From Clostridia bacterium (GTDB taxonomy: Bacteria > Bacillota > Clostridia > Oscillospirales > CAG-272): a stretch of DNA of 8,949 nucleotides. A program made the translations under genes and the position numbers. The stretch is taken from contig CAAEBS010000054.1 of assembly GCA_900754175.1 (NCBI GenBank), positions 1 to 8,949 on the forward strand, written 5' to 3'. The first letter of the stretch is position 1. Each line of letters starts with the position of its first letter. The notes under the pieces are model-generated. The model worked only from the letters and a program-made list of their open reading frames with translations. It was not told the origin of the DNA and did not search any database. Of this stretch, positions 1-5,640 are shown piece by piece.

Positions 1-17
1 CGGGCGGAAATAGACAC

Positions 18-59
18 GGAGCGATATCGAAGTGGTCATAACGGGACTGACTCGAAATC
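18..59 (+). pseudogene. tRNA-Ser pseudogene, 5' half only
   Basis: These 42 bases match the first 42 bases of the intact tRNA-Ser(CGA) at 211 with only three differences (offsets 5, 7 and 29), covering the acceptor 5' strand, D arm and anticodon loop CTCGAAA. Identity stops inside the 3' side of the anticodon stem, where three of five stem pairs are lost. A degenerate variable-arm-like hairpin may follow (62-77), but there is no T arm and no matching TCGCTCC acceptor strand in the next 100 bases. The acceptor strand GGAGCGA differs from GGAGAGG of the intact gene, so this may derive from another serine tRNA or have drifted. Confidence 0.75.
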
Positions 60-71
60 TCCTTCGGCAAA

Positions 72-204
72 CGGAAGTAAAACTTCCGAAAAGCCTTTAA
101 CCGTGCGGGTTTCGGGCACTTGCCCGCCGCAGGCACACCGTGAGTTCTAACAGGAATTCTAATACAACAGAATAGTTGCGTTAATCTCGGTTTCCCGAGT
201 TAAC
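72..204. repeat. Hairpin-rich spacer between pseudo-tRNA and tRNA-Ser
   Basis: No gene is seen here. Three inverted repeats are visible: CGGAAG/CTTCCG (72-77/83-88), CGGGC/GCCCG (113-117/122-126), and GTTAA-T-CTCGG with CCGAGTTAAC (180-190/195-204; a 10-bp stem with one bulged T and a TTTC loop) ending six bases before the tRNA. None has a clear U tract, so I do not call them terminators. Confidence 0.4.
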
Positions 205-210
205 ATACAT

Positions 211-299
211 GGAGAGGTATCGAAGTGGTCATAACGGGGCTGACTCGAAATCAGTTTGACGGCAACGTCACATGGGTTCGAATCCCATCCTCTCCGCCA
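211..299 (+). tRNA. tRNA-Ser (anticodon CGA), with encoded CCA
   Basis: Full class II cloverleaf. The acceptor arms GGAGAGG (211-217) and CCTCTCC (289-295) pair perfectly, and the discriminator G296 is followed by CCA (297-299). The anticodon loop CTCGAAA (245-251) gives anticodon CGA, decoding UCG. A long variable arm (TGACGGCAACGTCA) identifies serine, and the T arm GGGTTCGAATCCC is intact. A terminator follows directly. tRNA genes of this kind are common integration targets for tyrosine-integrase elements, and AT-rich cargo plus an integrase lie downstream. Confidence 0.97.
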
Positions 300-336
300 A
301 ACCCGACAAGTTTTTGTTGAAACTTGTCGGGTTTTA
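300..336 (+). terminator. Rho-independent terminator of tRNA-Ser
   Basis: Perfect 13-bp inverted repeat ACCCGACAAGTTT (301-313) / AAACTTGTCGGGT (320-332) with loop TTGTTG, followed by a TTT run (333-335). It starts two bases after the encoded CCA, so it ends the tRNA transcript. Confidence 0.9.
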
Positions 337-366
337 TAACTGCGACAAATCTAATTATAGAATGGT

Positions 367-1227
367 ATGATTGCAATGAATAATATTTTTCTACAATTAA
401 TTAAAACAAAAATAGAACAATTTGAAAATGACTATATCAATCTCTCTCGGCAAATATTTGTTGATAGCAGTGGAAAAATTATTCATCCTGGGGAATTTGG
501 GACATATCGAGAAAAAATAATCAGAAACTTTCTAAAACCTTTTTTACCAACTCGGTTGGATATTGGAAATGGTTTTATCATTACCAGCAAGGACCGAATT
601 AGCTCCCAATGTGACATAATTATATATGATAAAGAATACACTCCAATTATAGAAAACGGAGAACAAAAATTTTTCCCGGTTGAATGTGTTGTGGGTGTTA
701 TAGAAGCCAAGTCTAAGTTGACAAAATCCACATTAAGGGACGCTCTAATTAAGTTATCAAAAATTAAAGACCTAAGAAATGATATAGATAATAATCCATA
801 TATCTTTAAGAATTATTCAGGCGATAGCGCATTTAATCCAAAGTTAAAAGTCCGTGATCAAATGGCAACTTTTTTAATTTGCGAAAGCATAGAAATGGAC
901 ATCGAAAAAGAAATCAATAGTGTTTTTTCTGATATATACAAAGAAATTGACAAATCGCTTTTCCATAATATGATTTTAAATATTGATAACTATTGTCTCC
1001 TTTACTTTGATGGTAAGCACCCGCTATATCATGCATATTTTGACTATGAAAAAGATGTTTTTAAAAATGAGTGTATACTGCCGGATGAGCTAGGCTACGC
1101 AAAAGAGCACATTCTTTTGTTCCTTAATTATTTCTATATGCTCATTTCTTCGGTATCCATCATGGATTTAGAAATAACCAATTACCTCGGTGCCACTAGA
1201 CCTAAACGGGTTATATGCGAAAAGTAA
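367..1227 (+). CDS. DUF6602-like protein with PD-(D/E)XK nuclease-like motif
   Basis: The protein is 286 aa and soluble, without signal peptide or membrane segment. Its N-terminal half resembles the uncharacterised DUF6602 family as I remember it. Visible are a GEFGTYREKIIRNFL segment (42-56, with E49), then SQCDIIIYD (80-88, D83), then VGVIEAKSKL (109-118, E113-x-K115). This E...D...ExK order in a beta-rich context is the signature of PD-(D/E)XK nuclease-like folds, so a DNA-cleaving role is an inference. The second half (about 150-286) is not recognised. The gene is clearly AT-rich compared with the minus-strand backbone, suggesting separate acquisition. No strong Shine-Dalgarno precedes ATG367; ATG376 is an alternative start. 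It sits alone between two strong terminators, consistent with a single-gene cargo or defence unit. Confidence 0.7.
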   Translation: MIAMNNIFLQLIKTKIEQFENDYINLSRQIFVDSSGKIIHPGEFGTYREKIIRNFLKPFLPTRLDIGNGFIITSKDRISSQCDIIIYDKEYTPIIENGEQKFFPVECVVGVIEAKSKLTKSTLRDALIKLSKIKDLRNDIDNNPYIFKNYSGDSAFNPKLKVRDQMATFLICESIEMDIEKEINSVFSDIYKEIDKSLFHNMILNIDNYCLLYFDGKHPLYHAYFDYEKDVFKNECILPDELGYAKEHILLFLNYFYMLISSVSIMDLEITNYLGATRPKRVICEK

Positions 1228-1273
1228 GAGTATGATGATTAAAATGGAAAATCTCTATATTTGAAAAGTAACA

Positions 1274-1317
1274 CCGCAGCCCCGCACCTCAATCAAAAGG
1301 TGCGGGGCTGCGGTTTT
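1274..1317. terminator. Terminator between convergent genes
   Basis: Perfect 16-bp stem CCGCAGCCCCGCACCT (1274-1289) / AGGTGCGGGGCTGCGG (1298-1313) with an 8-base loop. TTTT (1314-1317) follows on the plus strand, ending the DUF6602-like transcript. On the minus strand the tail TGTTACTTTTC is weaker but could also stop the fic transcript. Confidence 0.9.
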
Positions 1318-1329
1318 GTGCCGTAAAAA

Positions 1330-2376
1330 TTATTTTAATCGGAAGTAGCAGGTGTTTTTTCCTTTGCCCTCTTTTTTCAGTTCACCGTCTGATACCAGCT
1401 TGCGCAAAGCGCTCTCGATGGAGCTGTCGCTGAGGGTCGGGCATAACTCACGGATGTCCTGCTTGTTGAACCGTCCGATTTTGTTCTCGCTTGCTCTGCG
1501 CACCATTTCAAGCGCGGGCAGCTTGGTTTCCACAAGCGCTACACGCTCGTCCAGATCTTTATATGCTGCCAGAATCGTTCCGAGGAGATACTTGATAAAG
1601 GGCAGAACATTTTCCGTCCCCTCATACCAGCCATTTTGGGACTGCGCCAGCGCATCGTAATATAAATCTTTGTTTTTGGCGATTTTGGCCTCAAGCGAAA
1701 TATACTTGCCCACGGAAAAACCGTTTTGATATAAAAGCAGTGTGGTGAGCAGGCGGCTCATTCTGCCGTTGCCGTCGTTGAACGGATGAATACACAGAAA
1801 ATCATGGATAAAAATCGGAATCGCAATCAGCGGTTCCAGCTCCATATTTCCGATGACACGGTTGTATTCTTCGCAGATTTTATCAAGTGCCTCCGGCGTT
1901 TCAAAGGGAGAAAGCGGCGTAAACAAAATTTCCGTATGTCCGTCCGGATAAGTGGCGCTGATATAGTTCTGCACGGTTTTGGTGCGACCCGCAACGGGAT
2001 TGTTCATGTGACTGTACAGGATTTTGTGAAACTGCAAAATATAGTTTTGCGTAATGGGAATCGCGTCAAAATCATTGTGGATGATGTTCAGCACATCACG
2101 GTATCCGGCGATCTCCTGCTCGTCACGGTTTTTCGGCGCGGTTTTTTCCTCAACAAGCTGTCGTATCCGTGTGTTCGTGGTAACAATGCCCTCGATGGCG
2201 TTTGACGCCTCGGTGCTTTGTATTTTGGCAATTTCAACGAGCTTTTCGAGTTCCTGCGGGCGCTGTTTCAAATACAATTCCTGTTTGCCGGCTTCTTTGT
2301 ATATGGCTGCAATCAATCCTAAGATATCCGAATCCCACTTCTGCTCCTTGATTGCGGAATAGTTAAAGGCTCTCAT
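1330..2376 (-). CDS. fic: Fic family protein adenylyltransferase (class II, self-inhibited)
   Basis: The protein is 348 aa. The catalytic Fic motif HPFNDGNGRMSR (197-208) is complete, with catalytic H197 and the anion-binding GNGR. Fic enzymes transfer AMP (sometimes other phosphate groups) from a nucleotide to hydroxyl side chains of target proteins. The N-terminal helix carries SNAIEG (58-63), the (S/T)xxxE(G/N) inhibitory motif, which places it in class II with the lid on the same chain, so no separate antitoxin is needed. A flap segment lies near 137-155. The C-terminal 60 residues (about 290-348) look like a winged helix, common in this subfamily and possibly DNA binding. ATG2376 has a strong GGAGGT site (2383-2388). 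The gene has its own promoter with repeated operator-like sites, so it is a separate unit behind the terminator at 2519-2552. The target protein is unknown. Confidence 0.93.
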   Translation of the reverse strand: MRAFNYSAIKEQKWDSDILGLIAAIYKEAGKQELYLKQRPQELEKLVEIAKIQSTEASNAIEGIVTTNTRIRQLVEEKTAPKNRDEQEIAGYRDVLNIIHNDFDAIPITQNYILQFHKILYSHMNNPVAGRTKTVQNYISATYPDGHTEILFTPLSPFETPEALDKICEEYNRVIGNMELEPLIAIPIFIHDFLCIHPFNDGNGRMSRLLTTLLLYQNGFSVGKYISLEAKIAKNKDLYYDALAQSQNGWYEGTENVLPFIKYLLGTILAAYKDLDERVALVETKLPALEMVRRASENKIGRFNKQDIRELCPTLSDSSIESALRKLVSDGELKKEGKGKNTCYFRLK

Positions 2377-2479
2377 TCCCTTACCTCCGTTCTGTTTCCC
2401 TTAAATAATAGCACAAAACAAGGGAACAGTCAATGGGTTGTGCGAACTTTCCCTTATTATTATATCGTGAATAAGGGAA
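2376..2479. promoter_or_regulatory. Five-copy TTCCCTT half-site array over fic promoter and start
   Basis: TTCCCTTA occurs on the plus strand at 2376-2383 (touching the fic start codon), 2396-2403 (near the transcription start) and 2449-2456, and in inverse form as AAGGGAA at 2420-2426 (promoter spacer) and TAAGGGAA at 2472-2479. The copies at 2449-2458 and 2470-2479 form a perfect 10-bp inverted repeat TTCCCTTATT/AATAAGGGAA with an 11-base centre. Position over the core promoter suggests repressor operators; the bound protein is unknown. Confidence 0.7.
2405..2433 (-). promoter_or_regulatory. fic promoter
   Basis: On the minus strand, TTGACT (2433-2428) and TATTAT (2410-2405) are separated by exactly 17 bases. 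This is a near-consensus sigma-70/SigA promoter that would start about 20 bases upstream of ATG2376. It directly overlaps the TTCCCTT-type repeats. Confidence 0.85.
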
Positions 2480-2518
2480 TTGTATTCCGCTGTTCGCTCA
2501 GTTTGCTCTGTCAGAAAC

Positions 2519-2552
2519 AAAAAAATGCTGCCCCACCGTTTCCGGTGAGGCA
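2519..2552 (-). terminator. Rho-independent terminator after the two-HTH gene
   Basis: On the minus strand TGCCTCACCG-GAAA-CGGTGGGGCA forms a 10-bp stem (one G-U pair) with a GAAA loop. After GCA comes a run of seven T (2525-2519). It lies four bases past the stop codon of the two-HTH gene and closes the mobility operon before the fic promoter. Confidence 0.88.
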
Positions 2553-2556
2553 TAGA

Positions 2557-3156
2557 TTATGTACTCTCTTTCATCATTTTCCTTTTCTGCCGCCGCTGCT
2601 CGTTCTCACGCTCACGGCGCTGTATGTACTTGAATTCCCGAATCAGTTCTTTGTATTTTTCCGTGCGCGGGTGCGCCAGCCTTTGCGGTGATGCCATAAA
2701 GTTTACGAATTCCGCCTTGGCGCAGTACTGTATAGTGCCGAGCTTGATGCCGGTTAGGGCTTCTTCCCGTATCCATTCGTGGATGCGCTGCGGGCTGTGA
2801 CCGACAAGCTCCGCCGCCGTCTGCGTGGGCAGAGCCTCCGGCAGCTCTGCCCACTGCGAGTTCAGCCACCGCCGAAAGGCTTCGCAGTTTTCCGGGGTGG
2901 CTTCAAACATCGGGAGCGGATGCCACTTTGTGCGGTTGGAGAACATGCCGCTCAGTTCCGATAAAAATCCCGGTTCGGTATCCATACGGGCTTTGAACCG
3001 CACCGCATCCTCTGTCCGCACCCGGTATTTATGGGTCGTGTGTCCCGTGTTTTCGTGCGGGATATAATTGTTGTCCATCAGATATTTCATTTTCCGCGTG
3101 GATATGTGCAGGTACTGGCGAAGCTCGCTCCCGCTCATAAATTCTTTTTGGGTCAT
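2557..3156 (-). CDS. Two-HTH DNA-binding protein of the integrase operon
   Basis: The protein is 199 aa from ATG3156. That start is chosen because AGAAAGGA (3175-3168) sits 11 bases upstream; the frame stays open to a TTG at 3183, but that codon lacks a site. Two helix-turn-helix/excisionase-like segments are visible: one at about 9-58 (SGSELRQYLHIS with a following wing) and one at about 110-154 (TQTAAELVGHSPQRIHEWI). A very basic, Arg/Lys/Glu-rich tail covers about 172-196. The protein is probably a DNA-binding accessory factor for integration/excision or a regulator of the element. It follows int across a short terminator hairpin, so it may be expressed by read-through or separately. It is also the nearest candidate to bind the TTCCCTT array in front of fic. 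I do not recognise a named family. Confidence 0.75.
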   Translation of the reverse strand: MTQKEFMSGSELRQYLHISTRKMKYLMDNNYIPHENTGHTTHKYRVRTEDAVRFKARMDTEPGFLSELSGMFSNRTKWHPLPMFEATPENCEAFRRWLNSQWAELPEALPTQTAAELVGHSPQRIHEWIREEALTGIKLGTIQYCAKAEFVNFMASPQRLAHPRTEKYKELIREFKYIQRRERENEQRRQKRKMMKEST

Positions 3157-3181
3157 ATATAAAATCATCCTTTCTGTCAGC

Positions 3182-3206
3182 AAAAATGCGCCCGCCGTGG
3201 GCGCAT
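3182..3206 (-). terminator. Terminator overlapping the int stop codon
   Basis: On the minus strand ATGCGCCC-ACGGC-GGGCGCAT is a perfect 8-bp GC-rich stem (3206-3186) followed by TTTT (3185-3182). Its first base is the last base of the int stop codon TGA (3208-3206). It should attenuate transcription from int into the two-HTH gene. Confidence 0.75.
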
Positions 3207-4402
3207 CATTCTTTTGCTTTATTAAAGATACTGCTGATCACATCGGCGCTTTCCTGCTTCTTGGACTTATCCAGATGGGCATAGATATTTGCCGTTGTGG
3301 ACAGGTCGGAGTGCCCGAGGAAGGTCGATACATTCAGCAGCGGCACATCCTGATTGATAAGGATGCTGGCGAAGGTGTGGCGCAGATCGTGGAACCGAAT
3401 CTTGCGCAGACCGTATTGCCTGATCAGGTCGGCGAACCGCTGCGTGACCCGATTCGGGCGTATCAGCCCGCCGAGCTGATCGACGCAGATATAATCGTCG
3501 TATTTGCGGTTGTAGCTGCCCTTGAACATTCGCCGGTACAGGTCCTGCTTTTCCCGCTCCTCGCACAGCATTTCATACACCGGGTCCGGCAGCGGCAGCG
3601 TGCGGCGGCTGGATTTGTTTTTCATTTCCTCCACAGGTTCGACGATGACCTTGCCGTTTTCCTTATACTCAATGATCTTGGTGTCGAGCAGTATGGTTTT
3701 CTTTTCCCAGTCTACCCTCGACCACCGTGCGCCCAACGCTTCACTGCGGCGCAGCCCCAAGCCGCCCGCCAGCATAACCGCAGGGTAGATAATATCCCCG
3801 CGGATAAGCCCCAGCATGGCGATCAGCTCCTCCTCGGAATAGTTTTCTCCGGTGAACTTGTTTTTCTTCGGGCGGTCGATGCGGTCAAAGGGATTGGAGT
3901 CAATCAGTCCGTCCTTGAAAGCCCGTTTGAAGGCGCTGTGCAGGACGGTGTGATAGTGGATAACGGTGTTGGCGACTACGCCTGATTCGAACATCCACTC
4001 GTAGAAATCCTCAATGTCCTTTGCGGTGATGCTGCCGACCGTCAAATCCTTTCGGGCAGTAAAATACCGCCGAATTCTACCGTTTATCATTCCGCGGTAG
4101 CTTTCGGCGGTACTCTTTTGAATGTTTTTCTCGATCTTTTTATAGTAGGCGCACATATAATCGTAGATCGGGATATCCGAGGCAGGCTTTTTGTTTTGGG
4201 CGATCTGCTCGGCGTAGGACTGCTCAAAGGCTTGCACCACCTCTCGGTAGGCTTTGTTCACCTTTGATTTGTTGGCGCTTTCGGGCAATCCCAGCGCGCG
4301 CCATACGGGCTTTGTCCTGCCGTTCTCTCTGACCTGTATTACGGCATAGAGACGGCCTTTCTTAGCCTGTACGCTGGCTGCAAGTGTGGTTGCGGCATTC
4401 AT
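3206..4402 (-). CDS. int: Tyrosine recombinase/integrase
   Basis: The protein is 398 aa, full length for phage-type/Tn916-type integrases of Bacillota. It would integrate and excise the element by site-specific recombination through a 3'-phosphotyrosine intermediate. Domains in order: N-terminal arm-binding region about 1-60, SAM-like core-binding domain about 75-175, catalytic domain about 185-380. Catalytic residues visible: R218 (GLRRSEA), H338 and R341 (FHDLRHTFAS), H364 (LGHSDLSTT) and nucleophile Y374 (NIYAHL). ATG4402 has AAGGAG nine bases upstream. It overlaps the 3' end of xis by 41 bases, implying coupled expression. The stop is TGA, showing that TGA is a normal stop in this element. 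No key residue is missing, so the integrase itself looks functional. Confidence 0.95.
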   Translation of the reverse strand: MNAATTLAASVQAKKGRLYAVIQVRENGRTKPVWRALGLPESANKSKVNKAYREVVQAFEQSYAEQIAQNKKPASDIPIYDYMCAYYKKIEKNIQKSTAESYRGMINGRIRRYFTARKDLTVGSITAKDIEDFYEWMFESGVVANTVIHYHTVLHSAFKRAFKDGLIDSNPFDRIDRPKKNKFTGENYSEEELIAMLGLIRGDIIYPAVMLAGGLGLRRSEALGARWSRVDWEKKTILLDTKIIEYKENGKVIVEPVEEMKNKSSRRTLPLPDPVYEMLCEEREKQDLYRRMFKGSYNRKYDDYICVDQLGGLIRPNRVTQRFADLIRQYGLRKIRFHDLRHTFASILINQDVPLLNVSTFLGHSDLSTTANIYAHLDKSKKQESADVISSIFNKAKE

Positions 4403-4718
4403 TTGCGTTCACTCCTTTTTTGTTTTTGCCGACACGAACAATATCACAACTCACCGCACAAGTCCAGACTTTTTCGGGAGTTTTCTCAAGAAAACAGGCC
4501 TTTGGGTTCGAACCCAGTCGTTCCCTTTGCCGCAGATAGTCAATGAGCTGTGATTTGGCAATGCGGTTTTCTCTGCCGACCTTCACTGCCGGAAGGGACT
4601 TTTCTTTTATCAGCTTGTATACGGTCTTGGTGCTGACCCGCAGGATCTCCGCGACCTCGGCGGCGTTCAGCGCCGCCGGATAGCAGCGCAATTCTTTTTC
4701 GTGTTCTTTTTTCGTCAT
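4362..4718 (-). CDS. xis: Excisionase-like HTH protein
   Basis: The protein is 118 aa from ATG4718, chosen because AGGAGAAAGGA (4736-4726) lies seven bases upstream; an in-frame TTG lies two codons earlier. Residues about 17-64 are an HTH_17/excisionase-type winged helix (LNAAEVAEILRVSTKTVYKLI, then wing VGRENRIAKSQL, then DYLRQ). Such proteins bend att DNA and direct the integrase toward excision. The site overlaps the stop codon of the upstream relaxase frame and the 3' end overlaps int by 41 bases, so expression is coupled. Residues 69-118 form a Cys-rich tail with no fold I recognise; it contains a palindrome resembling a tRNA T arm and may be read into what was once regulatory sequence. 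Confidence 0.82.
   Translation of the reverse strand: MTKKEHEKELRCYPAALNAAEVAEILRVSTKTVYKLIKEKSLPAVKVGRENRIAKSQLIDYLRQRERLGSNPKACFLEKTPEKVWTCAVSCDIVRVGKNKKGVNANECRNHTCSQRTG
4503..4516. repeat. 14-bp perfect palindrome resembling a tRNA T arm
   Basis: TGGGTTCGAACCCA is its own reverse complement and lies in the xis tail, 100 bases upstream of int. Its first ten bases TGGGTTCGAA equal those of the tRNA-Ser T arm (273-282). It could be an Int/Xis binding site, an att remnant, or chance. Confidence 0.35.
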
Positions 4719-4734
4719 AGACAATTCCTTTCTC

Positions 4735-5628
4735 CTACATCATTATAGTAGGCTCATCGTTTTCCTCGGCAGTCATATCTTCCTCGCTGTCGGCTGCTGC
4801 GGTGAGAATACCGACCGCAAGCCCGATAACGGCACCGAGGTTGGATGCGTTTTCCTGCGCCTCAATGCGCTTTCGGCGTTCCTCCGGGTCCTCGGCAGTG
4901 CTGTCGATTATACTGCCAGCTTCCAGAATACCGCGCAGACCAGCAGCGACAGCACCACTGTCGATACCGCCGTGGCTATCATAATTTTTAATATTTTTCG
5001 GCGCAGTTTCTCTATCGTGCTGTCCAGCGTCTCGGTACTCTTTGAAAGGGTTTCGGAGCAATTCAAAATAAACTGCTCTTGATTCTTCCCAGCCTGTTCG
5101 ACGCGGTTCTGCATCTGCGCCGCCGTCTTGCGGTTCTCCGTTACCACTTCCCGCACCGTCTTTTCCATATACTCCGCCTCGATATTCTGTATATTGATGC
5201 AGTGGTCGCTCAGCTCCTCCGCCGTCGCCAGCCGTTCGATCATCTGATACAGTTTCGGCTGAAACTCCACCGCGTCCGCCAGCAGTTTGCTCTCCCGCTT
5301 GCGCTGTTCTATCGGGATCGCATACACCTGCGGCTGATACGGGATCTGTTCCAGCTCGGACAGCGTCCGTGTGTTTTTCTTCCTCAGCATATCCATTGCC
5401 GAGTTCTGCTGTGTGTTGTTTTCTGATTGTGAATTCATATTCCAATACCTCTTTCAAATATTTTTCATCGTGCAGGCAAATGTCCCTGCACTTCATTCCG
5501 TTCGGGCAAGTGAAAGTAATATATTTCCGCTCATTTGTCCATGTGACCTTGTAGCCGAGCCGCTGCATCTCCCTCATAAAATCCGCGCGGCTGCCGCTTC
5601 GGTTCATCACAAAATCAATATCGGACAT
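4735..5628 (-). CDS. mobA: C-terminal part of broken MOBP relaxase
   Basis: The frame is 297 aa from ATG5628 and continues in frame with the relaxase N-terminal fragment; only TGA and four codons (KFKL) lie between the two. Residues 1-70 (SDIDFVMNRSGSRADF, GYKVTWTNERKYITF, then KCRDICLHDEKYLKE) are the post-catalytic segment found in clostridial relaxases. The middle (about 75-240) is Gly/Ala/Asp/Arg-rich and overlaps the embedded gene at 4908-5438. The last 60 residues (EDPEERRKRIEAQENASNLGAVIGLAVGI onward, acidic end) are read in this frame only and look like real coding sequence. ATG5628 lacks a good ribosome site, so this part may be poorly translated unless re-initiation or read-through occurs. 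An unbroken protein would be about 483 codons (6186-4735). Confidence 0.75.
   Translation of the reverse strand: MSDIDFVMNRSGSRADFMREMQRLGYKVTWTNERKYITFTCPNGMKCRDICLHDEKYLKEVLEYEFTIRKQHTAELGNGYAEEEKHTDAVRAGTDPVSAAGVCDPDRTAQAGEQTAGGRGGVSAETVSDDRTAGDGGGAERPLHQYTEYRGGVYGKDGAGSGNGEPQDGGADAEPRRTGWEESRAVYFELLRNPFKEYRDAGQHDRETAPKNIKNYDSHGGIDSGAVAAGLRGILEAGSIIDSTAEDPEERRKRIEAQENASNLGAVIGLAVGILTAAADSEEDMTAEENDEPTIMM
4908..5438 (-). CDS. Embedded coiled-coil membrane protein (MobB-like position)
   Basis: The protein is 176 aa, encoded wholly inside the relaxase 3' half in a different frame. Residues 1-30 are polar, about 60-147 are Glu/Lys/Gln-rich and likely helical or coiled coil (IERLATAEELSDH, then MQNRVEQAGKNQEQF), and about 149-173 form one hydrophobic membrane helix (ILKIMIATAVSTVVLSLLV) near the C terminus. 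ATG5438 has AAAGAGG nine bases upstream. In sampled codons this frame has high G+C at third positions, as in neighbouring genes, whereas the relaxase frame there reads as Gly/Asp-rich passenger sequence. Established parallel: RSF1010/R1162 mobB lies inside mobA in another frame and has a membrane-associated segment that aids transfer. I infer a similar auxiliary mobilization role, but no homology is shown. Confidence 0.72.
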   Translation of the reverse strand: MNSQSENNTQQNSAMDMLRKKNTRTLSELEQIPYQPQVYAIPIEQRKRESKLLADAVEFQPKLYQMIERLATAEELSDHCINIQNIEAEYMEKTVREVVTENRKTAAQMQNRVEQAGKNQEQFILNCSETLSKSTETLDSTIEKLRRKILKIMIATAVSTVVLSLLVCAVFWKLAV

Positions 5629-5640
5629 CAGCTTGAACTT

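Noticed and set aside
337..366. Promoter for the DUF6602-like gene
   Set aside because: Only a weak TTTATA/TATAGA pair is visible, partly inside the tRNA terminator; not strong enough to list.
2376..2479. CRISPR array from the repeated TTCCCTTA units
   Set aside because: Repeats are only 7-8 bases, in mixed orientation with unequal spacing over a promoter; they fit operator sites. No CRISPR array was seen elsewhere.
3068..3985. Plus-strand open frame of 305 codons
   Set aside because: It lies opposite the integrase, whose catalytic residues are complete. The frame has no ribosome site and crosses two minus-strand genes.
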